A stretch of 64,000 nucleotides of DNA, taken from positions 3,782,001-3,846,000 of the forward strand of contig NZ_JAUTBA010000001.1 of the NCBI RefSeq assembly GCF_030818895.1, in the 5' to 3' direction. The stretch comes from Sphingobacterium zeae (lineage in GTDB: Bacteria; Bacteroidota; Bacteroidia; Sphingobacteriales; Sphingobacteriaceae). The notes beneath the pieces are model-generated. The model ran no database searches. It was given only the letters and a program-made list of their open reading frames with translations, and was not told the DNA's origin. The position numbers were made by a program, and so were the translations under genes. This document shows positions 35,628 to 44,872 of the stretch, piece by piece. Each line of letters starts with the position of its first letter. Positions within the stretch are counted from its first letter, which is position 1.

Positions 35628-36751
35628 TTTATTGTGCTTGCATTTCCATGAGTTTGTTTGATAATCCAAATCAAAATTTTTGGAAAAAGAGCCCCGATCT
35701 TCATCAGTATTGCCGCGCCAAATTCATAACGTAATATACTAGACAGCATCCGCCCGAACCATAATCGCCTTCCAAAAGCTTGTTTCCAGCGAGTGACATA
35801 CATTACTTCCAATTGTTGACGGGATTCAATTTTACGGCTACAGTAATCCAAAATAAGTTCCGAAGCTAACTTTGCGCCGTGTATCGCCATAGCCATTCCA
35901 TTTCCACAGAATGGATGAATAAGACCAGCCGTATCACCGACCATGAGGATGTGGTTTTCCACCGCATATTTTTTATCAAAAGAAAATTGACTGATCGTAA
36001 TCGGTTTATCAAAAAGCATCGTGCTCTTTTCAAAAAAACACTTTAGATACCTATTTTTTGATATGACGTACTTTTGATACGCTTCGATGTTCCTATATTT
36101 CTTAAAAGTTTTTACATCGGCCAAATAACAGACATTTATCTTGTTATCTTCAACTTTGGAAATGCCACAGTAGCCACCTTCAAAGTTGTGTAAGGCGATG
36201 AGGTTGTCGGGAAAATCTCCCGAATAATGAGCCTTTACAGCCATCCAAATGGAGGGTCTCTTCATGAAATCCCGTGACAACAATTGATCGATATTACTTC
36301 GTTTGCCATAAGCCCCCAATACAATCTTTGCGTTTAACTTCTGCCCCTGAAACGAAACAGCAAATATATCATCGCTAAAGGAAATTCCGGTGACCGTAGC
36401 AATCACGATTGAACAGCCATTATCTTTTGCCTTTTTATAGAGCAACTCATCCAAGGAATAGCGACTTACACCAATGCCACCCAATGGTAATCTGATCTTA
36501 TCGGATTGCCCATGTTGTGTCGTATATTGTAATTCTTCAAGATGTGTGGCGCGCAAAGTATTCACATCAACCTTAAGCCAGTCCAAATAGGGTAAAATCT
36601 CATTGGAGAGGTATTCCCCGCAAACTCTATGATGTGGGTACTCATGTTTTTCGATTAATGTTACCTTCAGTCCCTGTTTGGACAAATGCAATGCACTTGT
36701 GAGCCCAGCTAAACCACCACCTATTATAATTACATCAGGATTTATTTCCAT
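35618..36751 (-). CDS. FAD-dependent oxidoreductase (geranylgeranyl-reductase-like / hydroxylase)
   Basis: Flavoprotein of 377 residues, first gene of the operon. The FAD-binding Rossmann motif is DVIIIGGGLAGLTSALHL; a second motif is VGDTAGLIHPFCGNGMAMAI, typical of group A flavin monooxygenases and the geranylgeranyl reductase family. In PKS clusters such enzymes hydroxylate or oxidise aromatic rings to quinones. Reduction of a prenyl chain is the alternative. The operon has no other oxidoreductase, so this enzyme sets its redox chemistry. Confidence 0.85.
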   Translation of the reverse strand: MEINPDVIIIGGGLAGLTSALHLSKQGLKVTLIEKHEYPHHRVCGEYLSNEILPYLDWLKVDVNTLRATHLEELQYTTQHGQSDKIRLPLGGIGVSRYSLDELLYKKAKDNGCSIVIATVTGISFSDDIFAVSFQGQKLNAKIVLGAYGKRSNIDQLLSRDFMKRPSIWMAVKAHYSGDFPDNLIALHNFEGGYCGISKVEDNKINVCYLADVKTFKKYRNIEAYQKYVISKNRYLKCFFEKSTMLFDKPITISQFSFDKKYAVENHILMVGDTAGLIHPFCGNGMAMAIHGAKLASELILDYCSRKIESRQQLEVMYVTRWKQAFGRRLWFGRMLSSILRYEFGAAILMKIGALFPKILIWIIKQTHGNASTIKCL

Positions 36752-36904
36752 ATAAGCAAACTTGCTCCGCGTTAGTAATCTTCAAAATATTGTTAGGAAA
36801 CACCGCACAGGCCATGATCGATGGGGCTGCTTTCTACCAGTCATTTTGATAACAGATCTTACCAAGAAATAGTTTTACCCTCCTCATAAAATTAAAAAGA
36901 CACA

Positions 36905-38557
36905 TTACAGATTTTCTCGATCCTTCTGTGCTTGATCCATAAATAGCTTATCAAGAAAAAGATATCTGTGCCGAAACTCCTCAGGAGATGCTTTCGCATC
37001 GACATTTAAATTAAGAATGTTCATGCGCTTATCTTTGCCTAGTGTTTTCGGCCATAGAGAAAGCTCCTTCCCATTTGGATCACCTGTCTTAATGAAATTG
37101 ACAAAATAATTCTGCCCCAGTCTCGATACCCTATAATCATCATCTGTCCAGGCAAAAACATCGTTACTTTTAAGATTGCCTAATAAATATTCGATATCAC
37201 TTGCATGGAAAGCGCCAGGTAGTGGTTCTGGCATTTTCTCTTTAGGCTGTTTTTCAGATTTTTTACTAATTCCCCCCGCAAGCCCAGTCTGTACATCGCT
37301 ATATGCTGGTTGCATGGCCGGCCGTGGTTTACCAAATATATAGACAAATACGGGCTGACCACTATTTTTCCGTTGCAGATCGAGCCATTTCCATGTACTA
37401 TAGACTATAAAATTATCACTGGCCAATGCTGTAGACGATCGAATTACTTCCATCTCGGTTTTTCCGGGATATAGTTTCAGAACTTCGTCGGCTTTAGCTC
37501 CATATTGCGTTCTGACCAACTTTTCATAATTCTCTGGAGAGGGGTAAGATTTACCCATATACGCTGTATATGGCGCTTCTGTCGAAGTCCAGCCTGCGAG
37601 TAGAGGCACTTTAGACTGTTCGCCAGCTTCAAAAATCGCGAGCGGAGATTTCGGCAAGAAATACCCATCAACGATCAATCGGGTAGCGAATGCCCCATGC
37701 TCACTGGCTTTATCAAGAAGTTCAGATGCAGGTATCTCACGCAGTTTATCAAGCTCTTTGGCATTTACACGATCTGCAAATGTAATCCCCTGCTGTTCTT
37801 GCTCAGAAAGAGATATAGTGCCGTATCTCAAGTTAAAGACACTTCCACTTTGACCAATAGCACGCTTAAACAATCCTTTGGATAACGGACTGGCCATCTG
37901 TGCGGAGACGGACATACTACCCGCCGACTCCCCTCCAATGGTGACCGCATCAGGATCTCCACCAAATGCAGCAATATTTTTTTTTACCCACAACAAGGCA
38001 GCATGCTGGTCCAAAAGTCCATAGTTTCCTGATGCATGTTGAGGAGATTCTTTGGTTAATGCTGGATGTGCAAAGAAGCCAAAAATACCAAGACGATAAT
38101 TCACTGTAACAACGATAAGTCCTTCTTTTGCAAAACTTTCCCCATCGTAACGATTTTCCGATCCATCACCGGCATTGAAACCTCCACCATAAAAATAAAC
38201 CAATACAGGAAGTTTGCCCTCGTCGGCTGCCTTTGGACGCCACACATTCAGATAGAGACAATCTTCACTCATTCCGGACGAACGAAATCTCATATCTCCA
38301 TAGATGGGCTTTTGCATAGGGGAGCTGCCAAAATGATCTGCTTTACGAATACCATTCCAAGGCACCACTGCTTGCGGTTCTTTCCATCTCAGATCACCAA
38401 CAGGTGGCTTCGCAAATGGAATCCCTCGAAAAGACTGCACCCCGCTTGACAAGGTAATCCCTTCCAGTATGCCGGCTTCAACCTTTACCTGAGGTGCTTG
38501 AGCAAAAACACATGATACAATAAAAAAAACGACAGTAGTAAAAAAGATCTTTTTCAT
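36905..38557 (-). CDS. Type B carboxylesterase (exported)
   Basis: Exported esterase of 550 residues. Signal peptide MKKIFFTTVVFFIVSCVFAQ, then a carboxylesterase/cholinesterase-type alpha/beta hydrolase. The nucleophile elbow is GGESAGSM, the oxyanion hole reads VYFYGGGFNAGD and the SEDCLYLNVW motif is typical. The catalytic His lies near GAFHASDIEYL. It hydrolyses carboxylic esters; the natural substrate is unknown. It is a single gene, separated by about 150 bases from the type III PKS operon. Confidence 0.9.
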   Translation of the reverse strand: MKKIFFTTVVFFIVSCVFAQAPQVKVEAGILEGITLSSGVQSFRGIPFAKPPVGDLRWKEPQAVVPWNGIRKADHFGSSPMQKPIYGDMRFRSSGMSEDCLYLNVWRPKAADEGKLPVLVYFYGGGFNAGDGSENRYDGESFAKEGLIVVTVNYRLGIFGFFAHPALTKESPQHASGNYGLLDQHAALLWVKKNIAAFGGDPDAVTIGGESAGSMSVSAQMASPLSKGLFKRAIGQSGSVFNLRYGTISLSEQEQQGITFADRVNAKELDKLREIPASELLDKASEHGAFATRLIVDGYFLPKSPLAIFEAGEQSKVPLLAGWTSTEAPYTAYMGKSYPSPENYEKLVRTQYGAKADEVLKLYPGKTEMEVIRSSTALASDNFIVYSTWKWLDLQRKNSGQPVFVYIFGKPRPAMQPAYSDVQTGLAGGISKKSEKQPKEKMPEPLPGAFHASDIEYLLGNLKSNDVFAWTDDDYRVSRLGQNYFVNFIKTGDPNGKELSLWPKTLGKDKRMNILNLNVDAKASPEEFRHRYLFLDKLFMDQAQKDRENL

Positions 38558-38697
38558 AATGAGAGGCTTTTAATTCTATTTTTATGCTTCTTTCAGTTAA
38601 AATACTAAATAAAATCTATAGAACGACGACCGGTGCATTTTTTATAGCAGAAAATAAGATCAATCACTGGACAACATACATGAGACATTCCCATAGC

Positions 38698-39015
38698 CTA
38701 ATTGGTAAACCAGATAAAAAGTAAAATAAGCCATTGTACAAAGATACATATCCAAAATGGTTTGCTAATTGGTGCCGCCAGTATTTCGAGAACCTGAATA
38801 AATTTTGACTTTCAAATAGTATAGAAACTTTCGTTATGATCCAAATCAAGGATATCAAACTTCACTTTATTCAAACCAAAAACAAGAATCCGCTTGACCC
38901 AAGGATTCTCGATCTGGATATTGCTCGCAATCTTTGAAAATACATATCTGTTGCTAAAAAGAAATAGTAATATGGGTAACAAAATCAATCCTACTCGCCA
39001 AAGAAATTTACCCAT
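38698..39015 (-). pseudogene. Small membrane protein gene with an in-frame TGA
   Basis: The frame from ATG 39015 (MGKFLWRVGLILLPILLFLF) encodes an N-terminal membrane segment and about 50 further residues, to a TGA at 38812. The same frame continues 37 codons to a TAG at 38698 and includes a second hydrophobic segment (LAAPISKPFWICIFVQWLI). Reading through the TGA gives a membrane protein with anchors at both ends. The TGA is probably a damaging mutation, though a real short protein ending at 38812 is possible. No family is recognised. Confidence 0.35.
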
Positions 39016-39066
39016 GGATGTAAAAACCAATGTTCAGACCCCAGACAATAAACAGGAAATATAGAC

Positions 39067-39105
39067 AAAAGGTCTCGATAAAAATTTCGAGACCTTTTGT
39101 TTTTT
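39067..39105. terminator. Bidirectional terminator after the SDR gene
   Basis: AAAAGGTCTCGA (39067-39078) and TCGAGACCTTTT (39087-39098) pair perfectly, flanked by A- and T-runs on both sides. It follows the stop of the minus-strand SDR gene and can also stop plus-strand transcription. Confidence 0.75.
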
Positions 39106-39113
39106 AATCGCAA

Positions 39114-39863
39114 TTAAACAGCCGTGTAACCACCGTCAACTAAATAATAGCCTCCGGTCATAAAGGACGATTTATCCGAACTTAGAAAAAGAACCAATTC
39201 AGCCACTTCTTCTGCTTTTCCCAAACGCCCAATGGGGTGCTTACTGATTAAAGCATTAATATGTTCTTTATCCAGTTGAGCTAATAAAGGGGTATCGATA
39301 TAACCTGGTCCGACTGCATTGCAACGGATATTTTTTTGCCCATATTCTGCACCGATATTTTTTGTCAAACCCACCACTGCATGTTTTGCTGAAGTATAGG
39401 CACTCGATAGAGGAGCCGCAACAGTACCATGGATGGAAGCCATATTAACGATTACACCACCGCCATTCTTTTCCATCGCTTCTATTTGATACTTACAGCC
39501 ATAAAATACCCCATTGAAATTTATATCAATCACTTTTTTCCAACCATCTAAACTATAGTCTCCTGTCAGTGCAGCTTCTCCTCCGATCCCAGCATTGTTA
39601 CATGCGATATCAAGTCGACCAAATGTTTTGACCGCAAAACCAACCAACGCTTCATTATCAGCCGGGGACGAACTATCTGCTTTAAAAAATGCAGCCTCTC
39701 CACCTAGAGATTCGACTTGTTTTACGGTTTCATGCCCCGCTCGCTCGTTGATATCCGAGACAACGACTTTTGCACCTTCCTTGGCATAAGCCAATGCAAC
39801 AGCCAGTCCGATCCCCGAACCAGCCCCTGTTACTAAAGCTACTTTATCTGCTAAAATTTTCAT
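39114..39863 (-). CDS. Short-chain dehydrogenase/reductase (classical SDR)
   Basis: NAD(P)-dependent oxidoreductase of 249 residues. The cofactor motif is TGAGSGIGLAVA, the structural motif NNAG is in ACNNAGIGG, and the active-site Tyr/Lys are in SSAYTSAKHAVV. It most resembles 3-oxoacyl-ACP reductase/glucose-dehydrogenase-like SDRs, but the substrate is not identifiable. Asp37 in VVSDINERAG after the Gly motif favours NAD(H) over NADP(H). It is transcribed alone. Confidence 0.9.
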   Translation of the reverse strand: MKILADKVALVTGAGSGIGLAVALAYAKEGAKVVVSDINERAGHETVKQVESLGGEAAFFKADSSSPADNEALVGFAVKTFGRLDIACNNAGIGGEAALTGDYSLDGWKKVIDINFNGVFYGCKYQIEAMEKNGGGVIVNMASIHGTVAAPLSSAYTSAKHAVVGLTKNIGAEYGQKNIRCNAVGPGYIDTPLLAQLDKEHINALISKHPIGRLGKAEEVAELVLFLSSDKSSFMTGGYYLVDGGYTAV

Positions 39864-39972
39864 ATGATATAAATTTTATGATCAATACAATTTACAAAAA
39901 GCAAAAGTGACTAAGTAGGCAAAGACCATTTACTTTATTTAAAACGAAACTAAGATGACATTTCTCATCTCA

Positions 39973-40656
39973 TCAATTTTGTAGCTGCGGATATTTTTTA
40001 TAAAATCTATCCAAGAAGAAACGCCCCATTAATTGAAGTTTGGCCTGTGTTTCAAACATGCCGGCACCAGGAGAGATAATACCATGTGGCATACGCTGCA
40101 CAGTACCATAGTATATAATATCAAGTCCATTTCCATTAACTTCAAGATGCATTTTCTTTGGATTTAATCCCATAACAGATCCCATGCGTGTCACTTTTTC
40201 GGAATTGCTGATCTTCGCTGGCCTCGCATCAAGTAAAGTTGCCTGATCGAAAACCAAATGGTCCCTCGCTTCGCCATCATCAAAAAACACATAATGTAAC
40301 TCATCATTGCTGAGCACCAAATAAGAAGCATTATCCCGTTCGCTATAACGAGCCTTTACCCCCACAGCTGCCCAGGCAACAGTCTTCGCTGCGGTCGCTG
40401 CAGCCGAAGCAACTTTATCCCCCACCGTTGCAATATACGCACATTGCGTAAAGGCATCGATGGGAGCGCCATTCATTCGTTTTCTTAATTCGTTAAATTC
40501 ATCATTTAACAATTCATCCTTTACTGCTGGCGCCAAGGAAATTCCAGATTCTCCTTCATACTTTTTGGCCGTCTCTTTTTGCTTCTTCATCATCATAAGA
40601 GAAATGAATACGCAAACCACAACGATCACAGCAAAAATACCAATGTATAACATCAT
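39973..40656 (-). CDS. Hypothetical membrane-anchored protein
   Basis: A 227-residue protein with one N-terminal membrane segment (IGIFAVIVVVCVFISLMMM) followed by a soluble part. The soluble domain contains SNDELHYVFFDDGEARDH and LEVNGNGLDIIYYG, which suggest a PH-like or similar beta-rich fold, but I do not recognise a family. The gene is alone, with clean spacing on both sides. Confidence 0.6.
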   Translation of the reverse strand: MMLYIGIFAVIVVVCVFISLMMMKKQKETAKKYEGESGISLAPAVKDELLNDEFNELRKRMNGAPIDAFTQCAYIATVGDKVASAAATAAKTVAWAAVGVKARYSERDNASYLVLSNDELHYVFFDDGEARDHLVFDQATLLDARPAKISNSEKVTRMGSVMGLNPKKMHLEVNGNGLDIIYYGTVQRMPHGIISPGAGMFETQAKLQLMGRFFLDRFYKKYPQLQN

Positions 40657-40732
40657 AAAATAAAAATTTAGAAAAGGTTTACAATTCCATAAAAAATCCA
40701 GAAAGTGGATAACATAATTAAGTTTCCGCTCT

Positions 40733-41074
40733 CTAGATTGGTCGGTTGCAAAAATTTTGCCAGACTAAAGAATTTTTGTCTGGATAGTGAATATTATTCA
40801 AAGCAGTTTGGTGCATATCCACCCAAATATCGTTATTTGACTGATTTAGAAGCCAGTTAGGGGAGCTACGCATATCAGCATCCTGATCGTTATTATAGAC
40901 AGATGGAAAATCGGACTCTCTGACGCTAAGCAAAACGACAATTGTACCAGGCATCAACCAGCGATCTGAAGCAAGATCATGATATTCGGCATCCGCATGT
41001 TTACTATCACGTTGCAAAGCCCAACTCTTCAGTTGCTTGAGCCGTTCAGTTTCCTCAAATCCATTTTTTTGCAT
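40733..41074 (-). CDS. Hypothetical protein, 113 residues
   Basis: Soluble, Trp- and Asn-rich protein beginning MQKNGFEETERLKQLKSWAL. No family is recognised. A longer frame from 41137 overlaps the upstream gene by about 60 bases; ATG 41074 just after that gene's stop is preferred. It lies close behind the 41079-41378 gene and is probably cotranscribed with it. Confidence 0.55.
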   Translation of the reverse strand: MQKNGFEETERLKQLKSWALQRDSKHADAEYHDLASDRWLMPGTIVVLLSVRESDFPSVYNNDQDADMRSSPNWLLNQSNNDIWVDMHQTALNNIHYPDKNSLVWQNFCNRPI

Positions 41075-41078
41075 CCTG

Positions 41079-41378
41079 CTAAACTTCCCGTTCGTTGAGC
41101 TCCAATTGCAATAAAATATCGCGCTTCTTACCTTCAATCAAAGACAAATTACCGGCAACAAAAACACCTTTCTGTCCCGAATTTTTGCTAATTCCATATA
41201 CCGAGGATTCATCGCCGGGATCTGACTCACCTTCATAGCGAAATAAGTAATCAATCCTGTATTGATCCGCGTTAGCCAGCAAATCGTCAAATTCAATATT
41301 GTAGTCAATTGTATAGCCCAAGTTGTTTAACTTTTCCAACGCAACACTTGCAGATGAGTACCCATGCATTCTTTCCAT
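41079..41378 (-). CDS. Small conserved Bacteroidota protein (sometimes named PRPP-synthetase-like)
   Basis: A 99-residue acidic protein starting MERMHGYSSASVALEKLNNLGYT. Proteins like this are common in Bacteroidota and are often labelled phosphoribosylpyrophosphate synthetase, which the length and lack of PRPP motifs do not support. The function is unknown. It ends 4 bases before the chosen start of the 113-residue gene. Confidence 0.65.
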   Translation of the reverse strand: MERMHGYSSASVALEKLNNLGYTIDYNIEFDDLLANADQYRIDYLFRYEGESDPGDESSVYGISKNSGQKGVFVAGNLSLIEGKKRDILLQLELNEREV

Positions 41379-41485
41379 AGTTGATTATTCTAAATCCGAT
41401 CCAAATTCTATTTTTTATTATAAAACGATTGGCAAAAGGGTTTTGTTTTCCACAATTTGAAATAGTTTATTCGAAATCATATTTC

Positions 41486-41493
41486 TATTTTTG
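41486..41493 (+). promoter_or_regulatory. TAnnTTTG -7 box of mazG
   Basis: TATTTTTG matches the Bacteroidota -7 consensus and lies 21 bases before the mazG ATG. No good -33 element at the expected spacing is seen. Confidence 0.45.
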
Positions 41494-41514
41494 TGCTACC
41501 AAACACAATAATAT

Positions 41515-42327
41515 ATGGCAAATCTAGAGGCACCCGCTTATCAGCATACTCCCCAATTAGCATTTCAACGATTACTCGACGTCTTATATACCTTAAGAAC
41601 AGAATGTCCATGGGATAAAAAACAGACCATGGAATCTCTTCGGCATCTGACAATGGAGGAAATGTATGAATTGACAGACGCCATCTTAGAAAAAGATTAC
41701 CCCGAAATAAAGAAAGAACTTGGCGATGTATTGATGCATCTCGTGTTCTATGCGCGCATTGCGGAGGAAGAGGGACATTTCAATATCGTAGATGTGCTCA
41801 ATGCAATTTGCGATAAACTGATTACACGTCATCCCCACATCTACTCCGATACCAATGCGGACACAGAAGACCAAGTTAAATCCAATTGGGAGACCATCAA
41901 ACTTAAAGAAGGTAACAAGTCCGTTCTATCTGGTGTCCCAAAAGGACTACCCGCTCTGGTCAAGGCCTATCGTATCCAAGATAAGGTTCGAGGTGTTGGG
42001 TTCGACTGGGAAGACAAGAGACAAGTCTGGGAAAAAGTAGAGGAAGAACTTGCTGAATTTAAAGCTGAATTCAATCTAGAGACTGCCGCTCCAATCGATC
42101 AAGAAAAAGCGGAAGGTGAATTTGGCGACCTCTTATTCTCCTTGATAAATTATGCACGGCATATGGGCATAAACCCCGAAAATGCACTTGAACGAACTAA
42201 CAAAAAATTCATGGAGCGATTTAACTATTTAGAGCAAAAAGCAGCTGCAAATAAGCAACAGTTGCAGGAAATGAGTTTAGAGGAAATGGACATTTATTGG
42301 AATGAAGCTAAAAAAAACAAAAAATAA
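41515..42327 (+). CDS. mazG: Nucleoside triphosphate pyrophosphohydrolase MazG
   Basis: House-cleaning enzyme of 270 residues that hydrolyses NTPs/dNTPs to NMP and pyrophosphate. Two MazG repeats are visible: the first with CPWDKKQTMESLRHL and KKELGDVLMHL (E-x-x-E-x-x-x-D metal site), the second with FDWEDKRQVWEKVEEELAEF and GEFGDLLFSL. It is followed by trpS on the same strand after 75 bases. Length matches bacterial MazG (about 260-275). Confidence 0.94.
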   Translation: MANLEAPAYQHTPQLAFQRLLDVLYTLRTECPWDKKQTMESLRHLTMEEMYELTDAILEKDYPEIKKELGDVLMHLVFYARIAEEEGHFNIVDVLNAICDKLITRHPHIYSDTNADTEDQVKSNWETIKLKEGNKSVLSGVPKGLPALVKAYRIQDKVRGVGFDWEDKRQVWEKVEEELAEFKAEFNLETAAPIDQEKAEGEFGDLLFSLINYARHMGINPENALERTNKKFMERFNYLEQKAAANKQQLQEMSLEEMDIYWNEAKKNKK

Positions 42328-42402
42328 GGCCAATCCTAAAAAGGAAATCAGCAACGGAATTTAATTCGACTTTGTCAAATTTATACGTAAATTCGCAGGA
42401 AT

Positions 42403-43401
42403 ATGGAAACAGTTGTTAGCGGTATTAGAAGTACCGGGAAATTACATTTAGGAAATTACTATGGCGCATTGAGCAATTTTGTGAAAATGCAAAACGAATA
42501 TAATTGCTTTTTTTTCATTGCAGACTTACATTCACTGACGACCCACCCCACCCCACAGGGGCTTCAAGGGACGGTTCGCCAAGTTATTGTCGAATACTTA
42601 GCAGCAGGAATAGACCCAGAAAAATCGACAATTTACGTTCAATCAGACGTTCCAGAAGTTGCGGAACTCTATCTATACATGAACATGAACGCCTATCTTG
42701 GCGAACTTGAACGTGCAACTGCGTTTAAAGACAAAGTCAGAAGCAATCCTGATAATGTCAACGCAGGATTATTGACCTATCCGGTCCTAATGGCCTGTGA
42801 TATATTAATTCATCATGGCACAAAGGTTCCTGTAGGTAAAGATCAGGAACAACATCTTGAAATGACACGAACTTTCGGCAATCGCTTCAATCGCTTGTAT
42901 AACGTGGATTATTTCAAGGAAGCATTCGCCTTTTCTTATTCAGATAAATTGGTTAAAGTTCCTGGGCTAGCAGGTCAAGGGAAAATGGGTAAGTCAAACG
43001 GCGAAGCAGATTGTATTTATCTCTCGGATAGTGAAACGGTAATCCGCAAAAAAGTAATGCGTGCAGTGTCCGATTCTGGACCAACTGAAATGAATCAACC
43101 AAAACCCGAAGCCATTCAAAATCTCTTTGATTTGATGAAAGTCGTATCAACCCCTGATACACTGCAACATTTTGACGATCTCTATAATAAATGTGAAATT
43201 CGTTATGGCGATTTTAAGAAACAATTGGCGGAAGATATGGTATTGGCGACTAATGACGTGCGCTTACGAATTGAAGATATTTCAAATGATGATGCTTACA
43301 TTGCAAAAGTTGCGAAAATGGGCGCTGAAAAGGCTAGCGAATCTGCGCGAAAAACGCTGAAAGAGGTTCGTGAGATAATTGGTATTAAAAGATTTTATTA
43401 A
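42403..43401 (+). CDS. trpS: Tryptophanyl-tRNA synthetase
   Basis: Class I aminoacyl-tRNA synthetase of 332 residues that charges tRNA-Trp. The HIGH-like motif is in STGKLHLGNYYGAL, the KMSKS-like loop is GKMGKSNG. Other family marks are IADLHSLT and AYLGELERATAFKDK. The length is standard. The kinase gene starts 12 bases after the stop, so they likely share a transcript. Confidence 0.96.
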   Translation: METVVSGIRSTGKLHLGNYYGALSNFVKMQNEYNCFFFIADLHSLTTHPTPQGLQGTVRQVIVEYLAAGIDPEKSTIYVQSDVPEVAELYLYMNMNAYLGELERATAFKDKVRSNPDNVNAGLLTYPVLMACDILIHHGTKVPVGKDQEQHLEMTRTFGNRFNRLYNVDYFKEAFAFSYSDKLVKVPGLAGQGKMGKSNGEADCIYLSDSETVIRKKVMRAVSDSGPTEMNQPKPEAIQNLFDLMKVVSTPDTLQHFDDLYNKCEIRYGDFKKQLAEDMVLATNDVRLRIEDISNDDAYIAKVAKMGAEKASESARKTLKEVREIIGIKRFY

Positions 43402-43413
43402 GCTAGAAATAAT

Positions 43414-44031
43414 ATGCATATAGCTATCGTTGGAAATATAGGTGCCGGAAAAACGACATTAACAGAGTTGTTGGCCAGCCACTTCAAATTTGAACCTCAA
43501 TTTGAAGCTGTAGACAACAACCCTTATCTGGAAGATTTTTATTCAGACATGAAACGCTGGGCATTCAATCTTCAGATTTTTTTCCTAAACAGTCGCTTTA
43601 GACATATTGTAAAATTACAGGAAACAGGCATCGATATGATTCAAGATCGTACCATCTATGAAGATGCGTATATTTTTGCCGAAAACTTGTATGATATGGG
43701 CCTGATGAGCGCGCGTGACTTTGAAAATTATAGTAATATTTTTCAAAGCATCATCCACTATATCAAACCACCGGATTTATTGATTTACCTCAAAGCATCC
43801 GTTCCTACTTTGGTTAATAATATCCAAAAAAGGGGCCGTGATTACGAATCTGCAATTCGCCTGGATTATTTATCGAAACTCAACGATAAATACGATAAAT
43901 GGATCAATAATTACAAAGAAGGTAAAGTAATGGTTCTGGACAAGGACAATTTGGATTTCACAAAAAACCCTGAAGATCTTGGAGGTATCATTCAGAAAAT
44001 CGAAGCCGAACTATTCGGATTATTTGAATAA
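43414..44031 (+). CDS. Deoxynucleoside kinase
   Basis: dNK-type kinase of 205 residues that phosphorylates deoxynucleosides for salvage. Walker A is GNIGAGKTT; the specificity and catalytic motifs VDNNPYLEDFY and DRTIYEDAYIFA follow, and a lid-like Arg motif is KRGRDYE. It belongs to the deoxyadenosine/deoxyguanosine kinase-like group; exact substrate is not determined. It is followed by a strong terminator and kdsB. Confidence 0.9.
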   Translation: MHIAIVGNIGAGKTTLTELLASHFKFEPQFEAVDNNPYLEDFYSDMKRWAFNLQIFFLNSRFRHIVKLQETGIDMIQDRTIYEDAYIFAENLYDMGLMSARDFENYSNIFQSIIHYIKPPDLLIYLKASVPTLVNNIQKRGRDYESAIRLDYLSKLNDKYDKWINNYKEGKVMVLDKDNLDFTKNPEDLGGIIQKIEAELFGLFE

Positions 44032-44047
44032 AAACTAAATAAGAAAA

Positions 44048-44080
44048 GCCTGTAAGAACCTTAATTTTACAGGCCTTTTT
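44048..44080 (+). terminator. Intrinsic terminator after the deoxynucleoside kinase gene
   Basis: GCCTGTAA (44048-44055) and TTACAGGC (44067-44074) pair, with a T-run after the stem. It separates the mazG-trpS-kinase unit from kdsB. Confidence 0.75.
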
Positions 44081-44122
44081 GATAAATACGGAATCTCCCC
44101 AGCCATTGATAAAAATTAAAAG

Positions 44123-44866
44123 ATGAAATTTTTAGGTATTATCCCCGCCAGATATGCATCAAGCAGATTTCCTGGAAAGCCGCTGATCGACATTGAAGGA
44201 AAAACAATGATCCAACGGGTCTATGAGCAGGTCAAAAAATCAACAAGATTAGACGAAGTCGTTGTCGCTACGGACGACCAGCGCATTGCGGACAATGTAT
44301 TGTCTTTTGGAGGCCAAGTTGTCATGACCGCACCGCATCATCAATCTGGGACAGACCGTTGCGCTGAAGTTATAACCCAAATGCCTGGTTATGATATTGT
44401 CATTAACATTCAGGGCGACGAGCCATTCATCAATCCAGCGCAAATTGATCTATTAGCGACCTGCTTCGAAGCACCAGATACACAAATTGCAACCTTAGTA
44501 ATGGAAATTACGCTCGAACAGGAACTTTTCAATGTAAACATCCCTAAAGTTGTCCGAAACACCAAAGGAGAAGCCATCTTCTTTAGTAGGCAGACCATTC
44601 CTTTTTTAAGAGCTGTGGAAAAAGACCAATGGTTACAAAGGCAAACATTCTATAAACATATCGGAATATATGCTTACCAGGTAGATACATTAAAAGCCCT
44701 GACACAACTTCCTATTTCTATGCTAGAAGAAGCAGAGGCTCTGGAACAGCTACGCTGGTTAGAAAATGGCTACGCCATTCAAACGGCAATTACAACGCAT
44801 GAAACTGTCGCCGTAGATACAAAAGAAGACCTCTCTAAAATATTAAGACTATTTTTCAATAAATAG
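44123..44866 (+). CDS. kdsB: 3-deoxy-manno-octulosonate cytidylyltransferase KdsB
   Basis: Enzyme of 247 residues that activates Kdo with CTP for lipopolysaccharide core synthesis. The nucleotide-binding start reads IIPARYASSRFPGKPL; other marks are VVVATDDQRIADN, TAPHHQSGTDRCAEV and NIQGDEPFI. It is a single gene converging on the aldo/keto reductase gene, with only 6 bases between stops. Confidence 0.95.
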   Translation: MKFLGIIPARYASSRFPGKPLIDIEGKTMIQRVYEQVKKSTRLDEVVVATDDQRIADNVLSFGGQVVMTAPHHQSGTDRCAEVITQMPGYDIVINIQGDEPFINPAQIDLLATCFEAPDTQIATLVMEITLEQELFNVNIPKVVRNTKGEAIFFSRQTIPFLRAVEKDQWLQRQTFYKHIGIYAYQVDTLKALTQLPISMLEEAEALEQLRWLENGYAIQTAITTHETVAVDTKEDLSKILRLFFNK

Positions 44867-44872
44867 TAAAGC

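Noticed and set aside
38066..38449. Plus-strand open frame of 127 codons inside the carboxylesterase
   Set aside because: Antisense to conserved esterase motifs; no features of its own.
38812..38814. TGA as a selenocysteine codon
   Set aside because: No SECIS-like hairpin or selenoprotein family is recognised; a nonsense mutation or natural stop is simpler.
38664..38858. A separate 64-codon protein in another frame downstream of the small membrane protein
   Set aside because: It overlaps the read-through frame of the in-frame-TGA gene, which has a better membrane-helix pattern.
41079..41378. Phosphoribosylpyrophosphate synthetase
   Set aside because: The protein has only 99 residues and lacks PRPP synthetase motifs; I treat the name as a likely database error.
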